Source: Clostridium sp.
GTDB taxonomy: Bacteria > Bacillota > Clostridia > Lachnospirales > Lachnospiraceae
Direction of reading: 5' to 3'
NCBI GenBank assembly: GCA_023667695.1
Contig: JAMOZY010000003.1
Location: 1-64,000, forward strand
DNA length: 64,000 nucleotides
Shown: one piece after another, positions 34,619 to 41,978 of the stretch
How positions within the stretch are numbered: the first letter of the stretch is position 1
Layout: each line of letters starts with the position of its first letter
The notes under the pieces: model-generated
What the model was told of the DNA's origin: nothing
The model's input: the letters and a program-made list of their open reading frames with translations, nothing else
Databases searched by the model: none
Made by a program: the position numbers and the translations under genes

Positions 34619-35065
34619 CTATACCCGTACGGAAAGCGTCGGCTTCTGCTCTGCCGTCTGCTTCTCCCCGGTATTGGTATAAATCATCGGTTTTTCTTTC
34701 CCTGCTTCCGCTTCGCCATCGGAACCAACACCATTCTCTAATCCAGAAATATCCTGCCCTCCAGAGGCATCTGATATTAACGCATTCTGTTCGTCCTGAC
34801 GCTCCAGCCTTCTCTGCTCTATGGCTTTTTCCTGTTCCAGCTTTTTCTTTTCCCTGACTTCCTTTGCTTCTTCCTCCATACCCTTCCGGGTCTTTTCCTG
34901 ATACTCTTTTGCTTTTCCCGCGAAATCACTAGCATAGCCGAATGCCCGTTCCATCGTGCCGGTATCTCCTTTACGACTTGCTGCATGATACACCTTCATG
35001 GGTGTGGCAAGAAGCTTCCTATTTGTTCCGGCTCCGGATAAGCCTTCCATAATTTTTGTATTCAT
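34619..35065 (-). CDS. Hypothetical charged protein
   Basis: A 148-residue soluble protein I do not recognise. The first 60 residues (MNTKIMEGLSGAG ... KVYHAASRKGDTGTMERAFGYASDFAGKA) look globular and helical; the middle (65-100) is a highly charged helix (EEAKEVREKKKLEQ); the rest is Gly/Glu-rich and probably disordered. AAGGAGGTACTT directly before the ATG at 35065 sets the start. It pairs with the coiled-coil gene 27 bases downstream. The SMC operon beyond has its own promoter, so a shared function is not shown. Confidence 0.6.
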   Translation of the reverse strand: MNTKIMEGLSGAGTNRKLLATPMKVYHAASRKGDTGTMERAFGYASDFAGKAKEYQEKTRKGMEEEAKEVREKKKLEQEKAIEQRRLERQDEQNALISDASGGQDISGLENGVGSDGEAEAGKEKPMIYTNTGEKQTAEQKPTLSVRV

Positions 35066-35155
35066 AAGTACCTCCTTCCAATTCACCGCAATGCAATAAT
35101 CCGCCTGCCTATCTTTTTATTCGGAGGTAATCCTGTACTGGATTATATTCCTGTC

Positions 35156-36553
35156 TTAAACGGTCCCTTTGCTGTCACATACGGTTTCCTCAAAAGGCAG
35201 CAAAACGGAAATTTCAAATTCATGCCCCTGTATTTCCCGATTCACTACCCCATTATATTTTTTTGCTGTTTCATAGATATTCAGAAGTCCAAAGCCATGC
35301 TCCTCCGGTGATTCCTTTTGGGTATATCCGATTTCACCGATATTCTTCCGGTCTGTACTGTTTTTTACCTCCAGCAGCAGATATTTTTTTATGGTACAGA
35401 GCCGGAGCCGAATGTATCTGTCGGTATCCTCCGGTAACTGTTCACAGGCTTCCAGTGCATTATCCAATATATTTCCCAATAGCACACAAATATCAAATTC
35501 CGCTATTTTGCAATCGTGAGAAAGCTGTACCTCACATTCCCATGCAATGTGAGCCTGTTCCGCCTGCTTTCTTTTCCGGTAAAGCACTGCATCCACAGCC
35601 TTGCTTCCACTTACCGCTTCCCTTCCGGTAATGTCTCCGGCTGACAACATATCCCCCAGATAATGCCCCAGCTTTTCCCACTCCTGGTTCTCCCATAAGC
35701 CCTGCAAGCCAAGGAGATGATTTTTCATGTCATGCCGTAAGCGCTCCATCTGGCGGTATTGCTCCTCCAGCATTTTATAAGAATCCACCTGAAACCGATA
35801 TTGCTCTTTTCGCTGCTGCTCCGTATAAAGCCGCTCCATTCCAAGGATATATCCAGCCGCCATACAGATTAAAAGCAGGGTAATCAGACAGATTGCCAAA
35901 TGACTGAAAAAAGCATTGCGTTCCAGTCTGCCATATTCGGTTCCGATGACACCGGCAACGACTACAATCCCATTGCTGGCTCCCCAATTCACAACATCAA
36001 TAATCCCAATCATAAAAAGCAAGGGTACTGCCAGTGCAAGAAACCATTTCTTTGGCTTGTGAAACAACAGCTTGCGAAAGGGTCCGGTCAGTCCATAAAT
36101 AATCCCCATCACAACGCCCAGACCTAATATGCCAAGGAATTCACTAAACCAAGGGGTAAAAAGAATATCCGCATCCTTCCCAAACAATCCGGCAGACAAA
36201 AGAACCAGACAGCTAAAAAAAGAAACGCTAAAGCTTCCTGCCAGTTTTTCTATGATAATCGTAACTGCTACCGTCAATAGCTTCTTTTCCCATCCGCCGG
36301 GAAACAGAAGTAAAACCAGAACAAAAATCAGGGCATTACAGATAAAGGAATAAATAATATATGGAATGCTGTAAGATTCATAGCACACTTCTACAATGAG
36401 ACGTTCTATAAAAATAAGAACTCCTGTTATTATCCTCTTCTTCTTTGAGGCTTCCATCTGAATACCGCAAAAACGAGCCAGAGCATATGCATAGCCTGCC
36501 CTTATAGCCAAAAACAGAAGGGAAGCACCCCAGGATAACCATACCTGCTTCAT
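35156..36553 (-). CDS. GHKL-type sensor histidine kinase (AgrC-like)
   Basis: A 465-residue membrane kinase. About six hydrophobic segments fill residues 1-225 in the AgrC-like sensor; the dimerisation helix has MERLRHDMKNHLLGL (phospho-His in RHDMKNH, about residue 280). The ATPase part shows the N-box NILDNALEAC (about 370-379) and EHGFGLLNIYETAKKYNG as the G-box. In the family such kinases sense peptides or envelope state and phosphorylate a LytTR regulator. Its start overlaps the regulator's stop by 4 bases (ATGA). No agrB or agrD gene lies next to it, so its signal is unknown. Confidence 0.9.
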   Translation of the reverse strand: MKQVWLSWGASLLFLAIRAGYAYALARFCGIQMEASKKKRIITGVLIFIERLIVEVCYESYSIPYIIYSFICNALIFVLVLLLFPGGWEKKLLTVAVTIIIEKLAGSFSVSFFSCLVLLSAGLFGKDADILFTPWFSEFLGILGLGVVMGIIYGLTGPFRKLLFHKPKKWFLALAVPLLFMIGIIDVVNWGASNGIVVVAGVIGTEYGRLERNAFFSHLAICLITLLLICMAAGYILGMERLYTEQQRKEQYRFQVDSYKMLEEQYRQMERLRHDMKNHLLGLQGLWENQEWEKLGHYLGDMLSAGDITGREAVSGSKAVDAVLYRKRKQAEQAHIAWECEVQLSHDCKIAEFDICVLLGNILDNALEACEQLPEDTDRYIRLRLCTIKKYLLLEVKNSTDRKNIGEIGYTQKESPEEHGFGLLNIYETAKKYNGVVNREIQGHEFEISVLLPFEETVCDSKGTV

Positions 36554-37266
36554 AGAATCCCTCCGTTCTTCCGCATATAGTCCAGCATTGCCTTACAAAA
36601 CGCCTCATACCGCCGTTTCGCAATCATAATCCGTTCCCCATTATCCAGAACTGCCTCCTGCCGGTTATAGCCCTCCACATACTTCAGATTGACCAGATAA
36701 CTTTTGTGGCACCGGAAGAACCACTTATCCTCTAACTGTTTTTCCAATTCACTCATCTGCTCATAGTAGGAAAAAATCCCATCTTTTCTGTGTATATCAA
36801 TCTGCCTTCCTCTTCCTTCAAAGTACCAGACCTCATCCAGTATCAGCTTCTGCTTCTGTCGTTCCCGGCTAATCAGAATGAAATCCTTTTCTCCCGACTC
36901 GAGCTTATCAAGGGCATGTTCTAATACCTGCCTCAGCCTTTTCTCCTCTACCGGCTTTAACAGGTACTGAAAGGCCTCTACATCATAGGCATCAAAGACA
37001 TATTCTCTGCTGGAGGTAAGAAAAATCAAAATCGAATCCCTTCCCTGCCCCCTGAGCTGCTCTGCCGTCTGTAAGCCGTTCAACTCCTGCATCAGAATAT
37101 CCAGAACAATGATATCGAAGTGTTCCGTGGCTGCCAGCAACTCCCTTCCGCTGCGGAACGGACGAACCAGACAGGGGGTTCGCTGCTCTTCCATAACCCT
37201 CCGGAGCATCCGGATTGTGTTACAGCCCTCCACTATATCATCATCACATACTGCAATTGTCAGCAT
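36550..37266 (-). CDS. LytTR-family response regulator (AgrA-like)
   Basis: A response regulator of about 238 residues. The receiver domain has the acidic pocket VCDDD near the start, phospho-acceptor Asp in FDIIVLDILM (about residue 54), and the Lys in LLKPVEEKRL. The C-terminal LytTR DNA-binding domain runs from about 140 (YFEGRGRQIDIHRKDG ... FFRCHKSYLVNLKYVEGYNR). Earlier in-frame GTG and ATG codons exist at 37275 and 37272, but AGGTGAT five to six bases before 37266 makes this the best start. It forms a two-gene operon with the kinase. Targets are probably nearby or lost, given the ABC gene remnant immediately upstream. Confidence 0.9.
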   Translation of the reverse strand: MLTIAVCDDDIVEGCNTIRMLRRVMEEQRTPCLVRPFRSGRELLAATEHFDIIVLDILMQELNGLQTAEQLRGQGRDSILIFLTSSREYVFDAYDVEAFQYLLKPVEEKRLRQVLEHALDKLESGEKDFILISRERQKQKLILDEVWYFEGRGRQIDIHRKDGIFSYYEQMSELEKQLEDKWFFRCHKSYLVNLKYVEGYNRQEAVLDNGERIMIAKRRYEAFCKAMLDYMRKNGGIL

Positions 37267-37347
37267 TTTCATCACCTGCCTTATCCCTTTTATCTATTCT
37301 GCACCTTTCTACTACAATGTATTTATGGTTAATATCCCTTTCCCCGC

Positions 37348-37390
37348 AAAAAAGAGATGAAACACGCATATTCACTATGGGTTCCATCTC
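37348..37390 (-). terminator. Terminator downstream of the ABC ATPase remnant
   Basis: GAGATG...CATCTC outer stem with a longer imperfect extension, followed on the minus strand by six T. It would end a transcript entering from the remnant at 37470, so it looks like the surviving terminator of a lost operon. Confidence 0.65.
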
Positions 37391-37469
37391 GTGTTAATCA
37401 TTATATCGACATATTCTGTCTTTTTATACTGCTCATGTCATAAACGGTCATTTTCCTGATAACAGCGGT

Positions 37470-37541
37470 TCATTCCTGGATGCAGCCATCCTCCAGGTGG
37501 ATAATGCGGTGAGCCATGGAAGCAATGCCTCCGGCTACGCG
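37470..37541 (-). pseudogene. C-terminal remnant of an ABC transporter ATPase gene
   Basis: A 23-codon stretch ending in TGA reads ...ASMAHRIIHLEDG..., followed by a short tail and stop. This is the H-loop-distal end of MacB/LolD-type ABC ATPases (usual form 'MADRIIHLEDG'). There is no upstream coding sequence: a TAG stop precedes it and the fba terminator lies only 8 bases beyond. The downstream terminator at 37348-37390 is still present. The simplest reading is a deletion that removed an ABC transporter next to the LytTR/GHKL pair, leaving only its last codons. The match is short but characteristic. Confidence 0.6.
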
Positions 37542-37550
37542 CTATACACA

Positions 37551-37593
37551 AAAACAGACAGCCCATGCTATAAGAAGCATAGGACTGTCTGTT
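37551..37593 (-). terminator. Intrinsic terminator of fba
   Basis: AACAGACAG (37553-37561) and CTGTCTGTT (37585-37593) with an inner ATGCT/AGCAT pairing; on the minus strand it is followed by TTTTTGTG. Confidence 0.85.
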
Positions 37594-37624
37594 GCATTTT
37601 CAGTATTCCATATCCGGTTCAGAA

Positions 37625-38488
37625 TTATGCCTTCCCTACCGAACCGAATAATTCCATCTTCTCCTTAACCGTTGCCTTGATTGCATCTGCACCAGGAGCC
37701 AACAACTTACGAGGGTCAAAGCCCTTCCCCTGCTGGTCCTTGCCTTCCTCGATATACTTACGGGTTGCTGCTGCAAAGGATAACTGGCACTCGGTATTAA
37801 CATTAATCTTAGCAACACCAAGGGAAATCGCCTTCTTAATCATATCCTCCGGAATACCGGTACCGCCATGCAATACCAAAGGCATGTCCCCGGTCAGCTT
37901 CTGAATAGCATCCAGGGTCTCGAAGCTTAAGCCTTCCCAATTATCCGGATACTTACCATGAATATTACCGATACCTGCTGCCAGCATGGTAACACCTAAG
38001 TCAGCAATTGCCTTGCATTCCTGCGGGTCTGCACATTCACCCTTGCCGATAACCCCATCTTCCTCACCGCCAATGGAGCCAACCTCTGCCTCTAAGGATA
38101 AGCCTAACTTATTACAGGTTTCTACCAGTTCCTTCGTCTTGGCAATGTTCTCTTCAATCGGATAATGAGAACCGTCAAACATAATGGATGAAAAACCAGC
38201 TTCAATACACTTCTTCGCTCCTTCATAAGAACCATGATCTAAGTGAAGTGCGACCGGAACCGTGATATTTAACTCCTCAATCATAGCCTTAACCATAGCA
38301 GCCACGGTCTTATATCCTGTCATGTACTTACCAGCGCCTTCCGATACGCCTAAGATAACCGGAGACTGTAACTCCTGTGCTGTTAAAAGAACGGATTTTG
38401 TCCACTCAAGATTGTTGATGTTAAACTGACCAACGGCATAATGTCCGGCCTTTGCCTTGGTTAACATCTCTTTTGCTGATACCAACAT
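37625..38488 (-). CDS. fba: Class II fructose-bisphosphate aldolase
   Basis: A 287-residue zinc-dependent aldolase that cleaves fructose-1,6-bisphosphate to dihydroxyacetone phosphate and glyceraldehyde-3-phosphate. Metal and catalytic motifs are VALHLDHGSYEG (about residues 79-90), SLEAEVGSIGGEEDG, GIGNIHGKYP (metal His) and LVLHGGTGIPEDMIKKAI, then KINVNTE. Length and the GSIGGEED loop suit the shorter Firmicute class IIB type. The ATG at 38488 follows GGAGGTTTTATT; the longer frame is rejected because it contains the promoter. It is transcribed alone with its own promoter and terminator, as expected for a highly expressed glycolytic gene. Confidence 0.96.
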   Translation of the reverse strand: MLVSAKEMLTKAKAGHYAVGQFNINNLEWTKSVLLTAQELQSPVILGVSEGAGKYMTGYKTVAAMVKAMIEELNITVPVALHLDHGSYEGAKKCIEAGFSSIMFDGSHYPIEENIAKTKELVETCNKLGLSLEAEVGSIGGEEDGVIGKGECADPQECKAIADLGVTMLAAGIGNIHGKYPDNWEGLSFETLDAIQKLTGDMPLVLHGGTGIPEDMIKKAISLGVAKINVNTECQLSFAAATRKYIEEGKDQQGKGFDPRKLLAPGADAIKATVKEKMELFGSVGKA

Positions 38489-38543
38489 AATAAAACCTCC
38501 ATTTGTTATATAGTCGCACGAATCCGCACGCATTGATATATTA

Positions 38544-38572
38544 AGTATACCCCATTTTCTGGAAGAAGTCAA
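38544..38572 (-). promoter_or_regulatory. Strong σ70-type promoter of fba
   Basis: Minus-strand TTGACT (38567-38572), exactly 17 bases, TATACT (38544-38549); leader of about 50 bases. Confidence 0.75.
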
Positions 38573-38635
38573 AGACTCTGCATTAAATTAAAAAGGTAAT
38601 CCGGTTATTTTATTCCCCACAAAGTTTCCTGCTCT

Positions 38636-39097
38636 TCATGACATCCAGTAGGGCAGTAAGTCACCGATATAATCATAATGAAAGCAAACCAGCAATACAT
38701 TCCGCAGTACGGTATTCAGAACAATAATTCCCAATGCCACGTAACAGAACCAGACCCGAAGATAATAATACCGTTTGCCGTTGTTGCGAATCAAGGTAAT
38801 GATTGCTCCAATGTAATACTCGATTAAAATCACGGCAATAAATAAAACAATAGGATGAATCAAGAAGGAACGAAGCCAGTGAAGGTTCAGAAGCTCATAA
38901 ACCGCCCTTGTCCCTCCACAGCCAGGGCAATACAGATGCAGAACCTCATGTATGGCACAAGGGGCATGAAACGCCTGCAGAGCCGGGCTGTATTTCCAGA
39001 ACAATAATGCAACCAGCAACAGCACACCGCTGATATTGACCCAGATAAATGCCTTTCTTTCACTTTTCATAAATTGCTGCTGTTCCACCTTCTGCAA
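38636..39097 (-). CDS. DUF2752 membrane protein
   Basis: A protein of up to 153 residues with three hydrophobic helices and the DUF2752 signature LYCPGCGGTRAVYELLNLHW, where the C-x2-C-G-G motif follows the first helix. Function is unknown; the family is common in Clostridia and Bacteroidota. The start is uncertain: the frame begins with TTG after GAGAGG at 39097, and an ATG nine codons later (39070) is also possible. It is monocistronic between fba and the divergent AraC gene. Confidence 0.85.
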   Translation of the reverse strand: MQKVEQQQFMKSERKAFIWVNISGVLLLVALLFWKYSPALQAFHAPCAIHEVLHLYCPGCGGTRAVYELLNLHWLRSFLIHPIVLFIAVILIEYYIGAIITLIRNNGKRYYYLRVWFCYVALGIIVLNTVLRNVLLVCFHYDYIGDLLPYWMS

Positions 39098-39282
39098 AAA
39101 CCTCTCTCTTTCGTTCTGATAGCAATACTATACCCTGTTTTTTTTATTTTCGCAATGGATGCAAATGGATTCCTTCTATCTCTTGCCATTTTCGTCACAA
39201 TATGATACTGTCAGAATAGGAAATAATTTCAATAGTAGAGAAAACACTGTAGACTTATATACAGTGGAGAGGAGGCTTCTTA

Positions 39283-40500
39283 ATGGAAACGGATTCTTAT
39301 GTTTTATTATTAAATTATCTTTTTAACACAAATACGATACCACTCTGTCTCTTCCAAAAGGATGAGCTGTTATTGCAGATTCCGGAAGAACCGGGATTTC
39401 TTGAGATTACAAAGCCTTACTTTATAAGCATGAAGGAACGAAAGCAGCGGGTTTCTTATGTATCCACCAGTTATGATGCATTCTACGGACTGATTCAGAT
39501 TGCCGATACCGATTTATATATTTTTGCTGGTCCATACTTTACCATTCCATTATCCAAGGATTCCATTCCTTTGATTTTAAAGTCCTTCAAGCTCAAGGAC
39601 CAGGAAGCAGACCGGGTGCGGATTTTTCTAAACGGACTGCCCTATGGTCCCCTGCATTGCTTTTTGTCTTATTTATCCTGTCTGAACTTTACCATGAACC
39701 ATGAACTGTTAACAATTGAGGACATTGATTGGAATCCGGACTTCCAAAATCAGGATATCAAAATCCGCAGAGAATACACCAATACCAACTATGAAGCCCG
39801 GGAATATGAATTTCCACATAATACTTATCTTCAAGAAATGCACCAGCTGGAGCTGATTGCCAATGGGGATACGGAAGGCATGAAAAGGAACTTTATCACC
39901 CCTATTCCCGGCCGTCATGGAATCATCGGCAGCGATGCGCTTCGTCAGGCTAAAAACATCTTTATCGCTGCCTGTACCATGTACACCAGAGCTGCAATCT
40001 CCGGCGGACTGGACATCGAAGAAGCCTACAACCTAAGCGATGTGTATATCCAAACCAGCGAAAGCTACGGAACTGTTGCAGATGTAGAGCGCCTGTTAAG
40101 CCGGATGCCTCTGGACTTTGCGGAGCATGTAGAGCGGGAGGTAAAATTCAAGGATGCATCACCGCCCATTATTTCTGCCATCCACTATATCAGAGAGCAT
40201 ATTAATCAGCCTCTGCAGGCAGATGATATTGCCGCTTACGTGAATCTGAGTACCTCTTATTTTCTGAAACGGTTTAAGGCGGAAACCGGCTTCGGTCTAT
40301 CCGAATTCATTATGAATACAAAAATTGATGAAGCCTGTATCCTTTTATCCTATACCGATAAGTCATTAACGGAAATCAGCAATTACCTGTATTTTTCCAG
40401 CCAGAGCTATTTCCAGAATGTCTTTAAGAAGATAACCGGCGTAACCCCGGGGCAGTATCGAAATACAAAGAAACAACCGGTATTCCTAAACCGGCCTTGA
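39283..40500 (+). CDS. AraC-family transcriptional regulator
   Basis: A 405-residue regulator. The C-terminal 100 residues carry two helix-turn-helix motifs (LQADDIAAYVNLSTSYFLKRFKAETGFGLSEFIMNTKIDEA and LTEISNYLYFSSQSYFQNVFKKITGVTPGQYR). The large N-terminal part (1-295) contains a PocR/GAF-like or YSIRK-type sensor region, without a clear ligand motif. GAGAGGAGG precedes the ATG. A short hairpin CACTGTA...TACAGTG lies just before this ribosome binding site. No target operon is obvious: it converges on the DUF2974 gene. Confidence 0.87.
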   Translation: METDSYVLLLNYLFNTNTIPLCLFQKDELLLQIPEEPGFLEITKPYFISMKERKQRVSYVSTSYDAFYGLIQIADTDLYIFAGPYFTIPLSKDSIPLILKSFKLKDQEADRVRIFLNGLPYGPLHCFLSYLSCLNFTMNHELLTIEDIDWNPDFQNQDIKIRREYTNTNYEAREYEFPHNTYLQEMHQLELIANGDTEGMKRNFITPIPGRHGIIGSDALRQAKNIFIAACTMYTRAAISGGLDIEEAYNLSDVYIQTSESYGTVADVERLLSRMPLDFAEHVEREVKFKDASPPIISAIHYIREHINQPLQADDIAAYVNLSTSYFLKRFKAETGFGLSEFIMNTKIDEACILLSYTDKSLTEISNYLYFSSQSYFQNVFKKITGVTPGQYRNTKKQPVFLNRP

Positions 40501-40506
40501 TTTCCG

Positions 40507-40546
40507 GAAGTGAAGAATCCAAGATGCAGATTCTTCACTTCTTTTT
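40507..40546 (+). terminator. Terminator between AraC and the DUF2974 gene
   Basis: GAAGTGAAGAATC (40507-40519) and GATTCTTCACTTC (40529-40541) form a 13-bp perfect stem, followed by TTTTTCTT on the plus strand. The right arm overlaps the stop codon of the convergent gene. Confidence 0.88.
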
Positions 40547-41659
40547 CTTATTTGCAGACAACCGTCTCATATCCGTCAAGGATTTACTGATTTCCTCCAT
40601 CATCTGATGTCCTGCATTCTTCATAATCTTACGATAGTCCGGATTTTTCTTCATTCGTCTTTGCATCTGCCAAAGCTTTAGCCGCCATTGGTTCTCCCCA
40701 AAATCATTTAATGTCTGGATATCTGCTTCCTGGATGATATTGAACATGGTATCTACAAAGCTTTTTCGTTCCGCAGGAGACAAGGAATAAATCCAGCCCT
40801 GCATGGTCCGGGCGACCATCTCGCTATCTTCCTTCCGCTCCGGAATGGAAACAAACTCTGTCCGTAATACCCTCCAGGTAATAGGGTCATGCTGCCGAAG
40901 TCCCTGCTCTTCACTGCTTACCACTCTATAGTTTTCATCCTGCTCCAAAAGCATGCCGACGAGTGAAGCAGTGGGAACATATTTTTGAATCCGGTACAAC
41001 AGTCTCTGATAACTGCTGCTTTCCAGTATCGTTTTTGAAAACCCCGGTCCATCAAAATTATAAATCCGCTGAATCCGCTCCTGAATATTCGGTCTTGCCT
41101 TTACCGCTGCATAGACTGCAAGATTCCCCCCTTTGGAATGTCCACCCAGCCATAATTCTCCATGGCAGGTATGTCCTACATAATTCAAATAATCCACAGC
41201 CTTCTTCTGTGCCGGAACGGTTTCAAAGCTCATACGGAAATTCTCCTTCCACCCAATCATGGTATCATCCGTTCCCCGAAATGCTACAAATATCTTTCCC
41301 GCTTCCATCTGAATACAAATGGCACTGAACTGACTTTCCTCCTTGATATTGACGGAATTCTGATAATACATCAATTGCAGATTCCCGAATCTTCTGGTGG
41401 CTGCCATACGACGCATGGCAAAGGGCGCCATCTTAATCAGAGAAAATTCTCTTAAAAGCGCTTTTTCCTCCCGTTCCTGCCAGAATGCATCCGATGCCTC
41501 CTTTAAAGAAATCCTTTCCGGCTCCCAGGGGGACGGCACAATGCCGTCAAAGGGAACATAAGATAAATTTGCCAGAATCAGGCTGTCGATTTCATTTAAG
41601 GGACTTTCTTCAAATGTCAAATCGCCCCTCCAGTTCAGATAATCCATAATATTTGCCAT
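40535..41659 (-). CDS. DUF2974 (Mbeg1-like) α/β-hydrolase
   Basis: A 374-residue predicted lipase-like α/β-hydrolase. The nucleophile elbow is LGGHSKGGNLAVYAA (Ser near residue 175), in the GHSKGG form typical of DUF2974, preceded by FVAFRGTDDTMIGWKENF, the class 3 lipase oxyanion-like stretch. No signal peptide is present, so it acts in the cytoplasm or is not exported by Sec. The N-terminus MANIMDYLNWRGDLTF is also typical. Substrates of this family are unknown; a phospholipase or esterase role is likely. GAGGTAGCAGT precedes the ATG. Confidence 0.87.
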   Translation of the reverse strand: MANIMDYLNWRGDLTFEESPLNEIDSLILANLSYVPFDGIVPSPWEPERISLKEASDAFWQEREEKALLREFSLIKMAPFAMRRMAATRRFGNLQLMYYQNSVNIKEESQFSAICIQMEAGKIFVAFRGTDDTMIGWKENFRMSFETVPAQKKAVDYLNYVGHTCHGELWLGGHSKGGNLAVYAAVKARPNIQERIQRIYNFDGPGFSKTILESSSYQRLLYRIQKYVPTASLVGMLLEQDENYRVVSSEEQGLRQHDPITWRVLRTEFVSIPERKEDSEMVARTMQGWIYSLSPAERKSFVDTMFNIIQEADIQTLNDFGENQWRLKLWQMQRRMKKNPDYRKIMKNAGHQMMEEISKSLTDMRRLSANKKKK

Positions 41660-41887
41660 ACTGCTACCTCGTTGTTCTTATACTTAATTATCTAGTAGTA
41701 TTGGCATGGTTTTCATATTCTATTAATCCGCTGTTTATTTTTTCCATCCATTTGCATTCTTGTTCATCAGATGTTTTAATTTTCTTTATAAATTCCTTAT
41801 TTTTTGAACACAAAATGAACACACTTATTCTTTATATTAAATCTTGTAAGAGCTTTTCATATATTTGAATCCTCTCTCCCCTCATTT
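41660..41887. other. Gene-poor AT-rich spacer
   Basis: No convincing gene or RNA was found here. It includes the leader of the DUF2974 gene on the minus strand. One AT-rich 44-codon frame (41822-41688, minus, GTG start) lacks a ribosome binding site and is not called. Confidence 0.5.
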
Positions 41888-41930
41888 GAAAAGACCGGGT
41901 GCTTCATAAGAAGCATTCCGGCCTTTTCCT
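41888..41930 (-). terminator. Second of two tandem terminators after the acyl-CoA synthetase
   Basis: Long near-perfect hairpin: AAAAGACCGGGTGCTTC pairs with GAAGCATTCCGGCCTTTT, loop about 4 bases, with T-rich sequence on the plus-strand side. Confidence 0.65.
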
Positions 41931-41940
41931 TTTGTAAGTT

Positions 41941-41974
41941 AAAATCCCTTCCATCTGACAGACGAAAGGGATTT
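41941..41974 (-). terminator. Terminator of the acyl-CoA synthetase gene
   Basis: AAATCCCTT and AAGGGATTT arms; on the minus strand the right arm runs into TTTTAACTT. It lies 5 bases after the stop codon. Confidence 0.75.
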
Positions 41975-41978
41975 CCTT

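Noticed and set aside
37495-37904. Plus-strand 135-codon frame over fba
   Set aside because: Mostly antisense to fba and its terminator; the useful signal in this stretch is the minus-strand ABC remnant.
41688-41822. Possible 44-codon minus-strand ORF (GTG start, Lys/Glu-rich)
   Set aside because: No ribosome binding site, extreme AT bias and no recognisable motif; A-rich DNA makes such Lys-rich frames by chance. A gene remnant remains possible.
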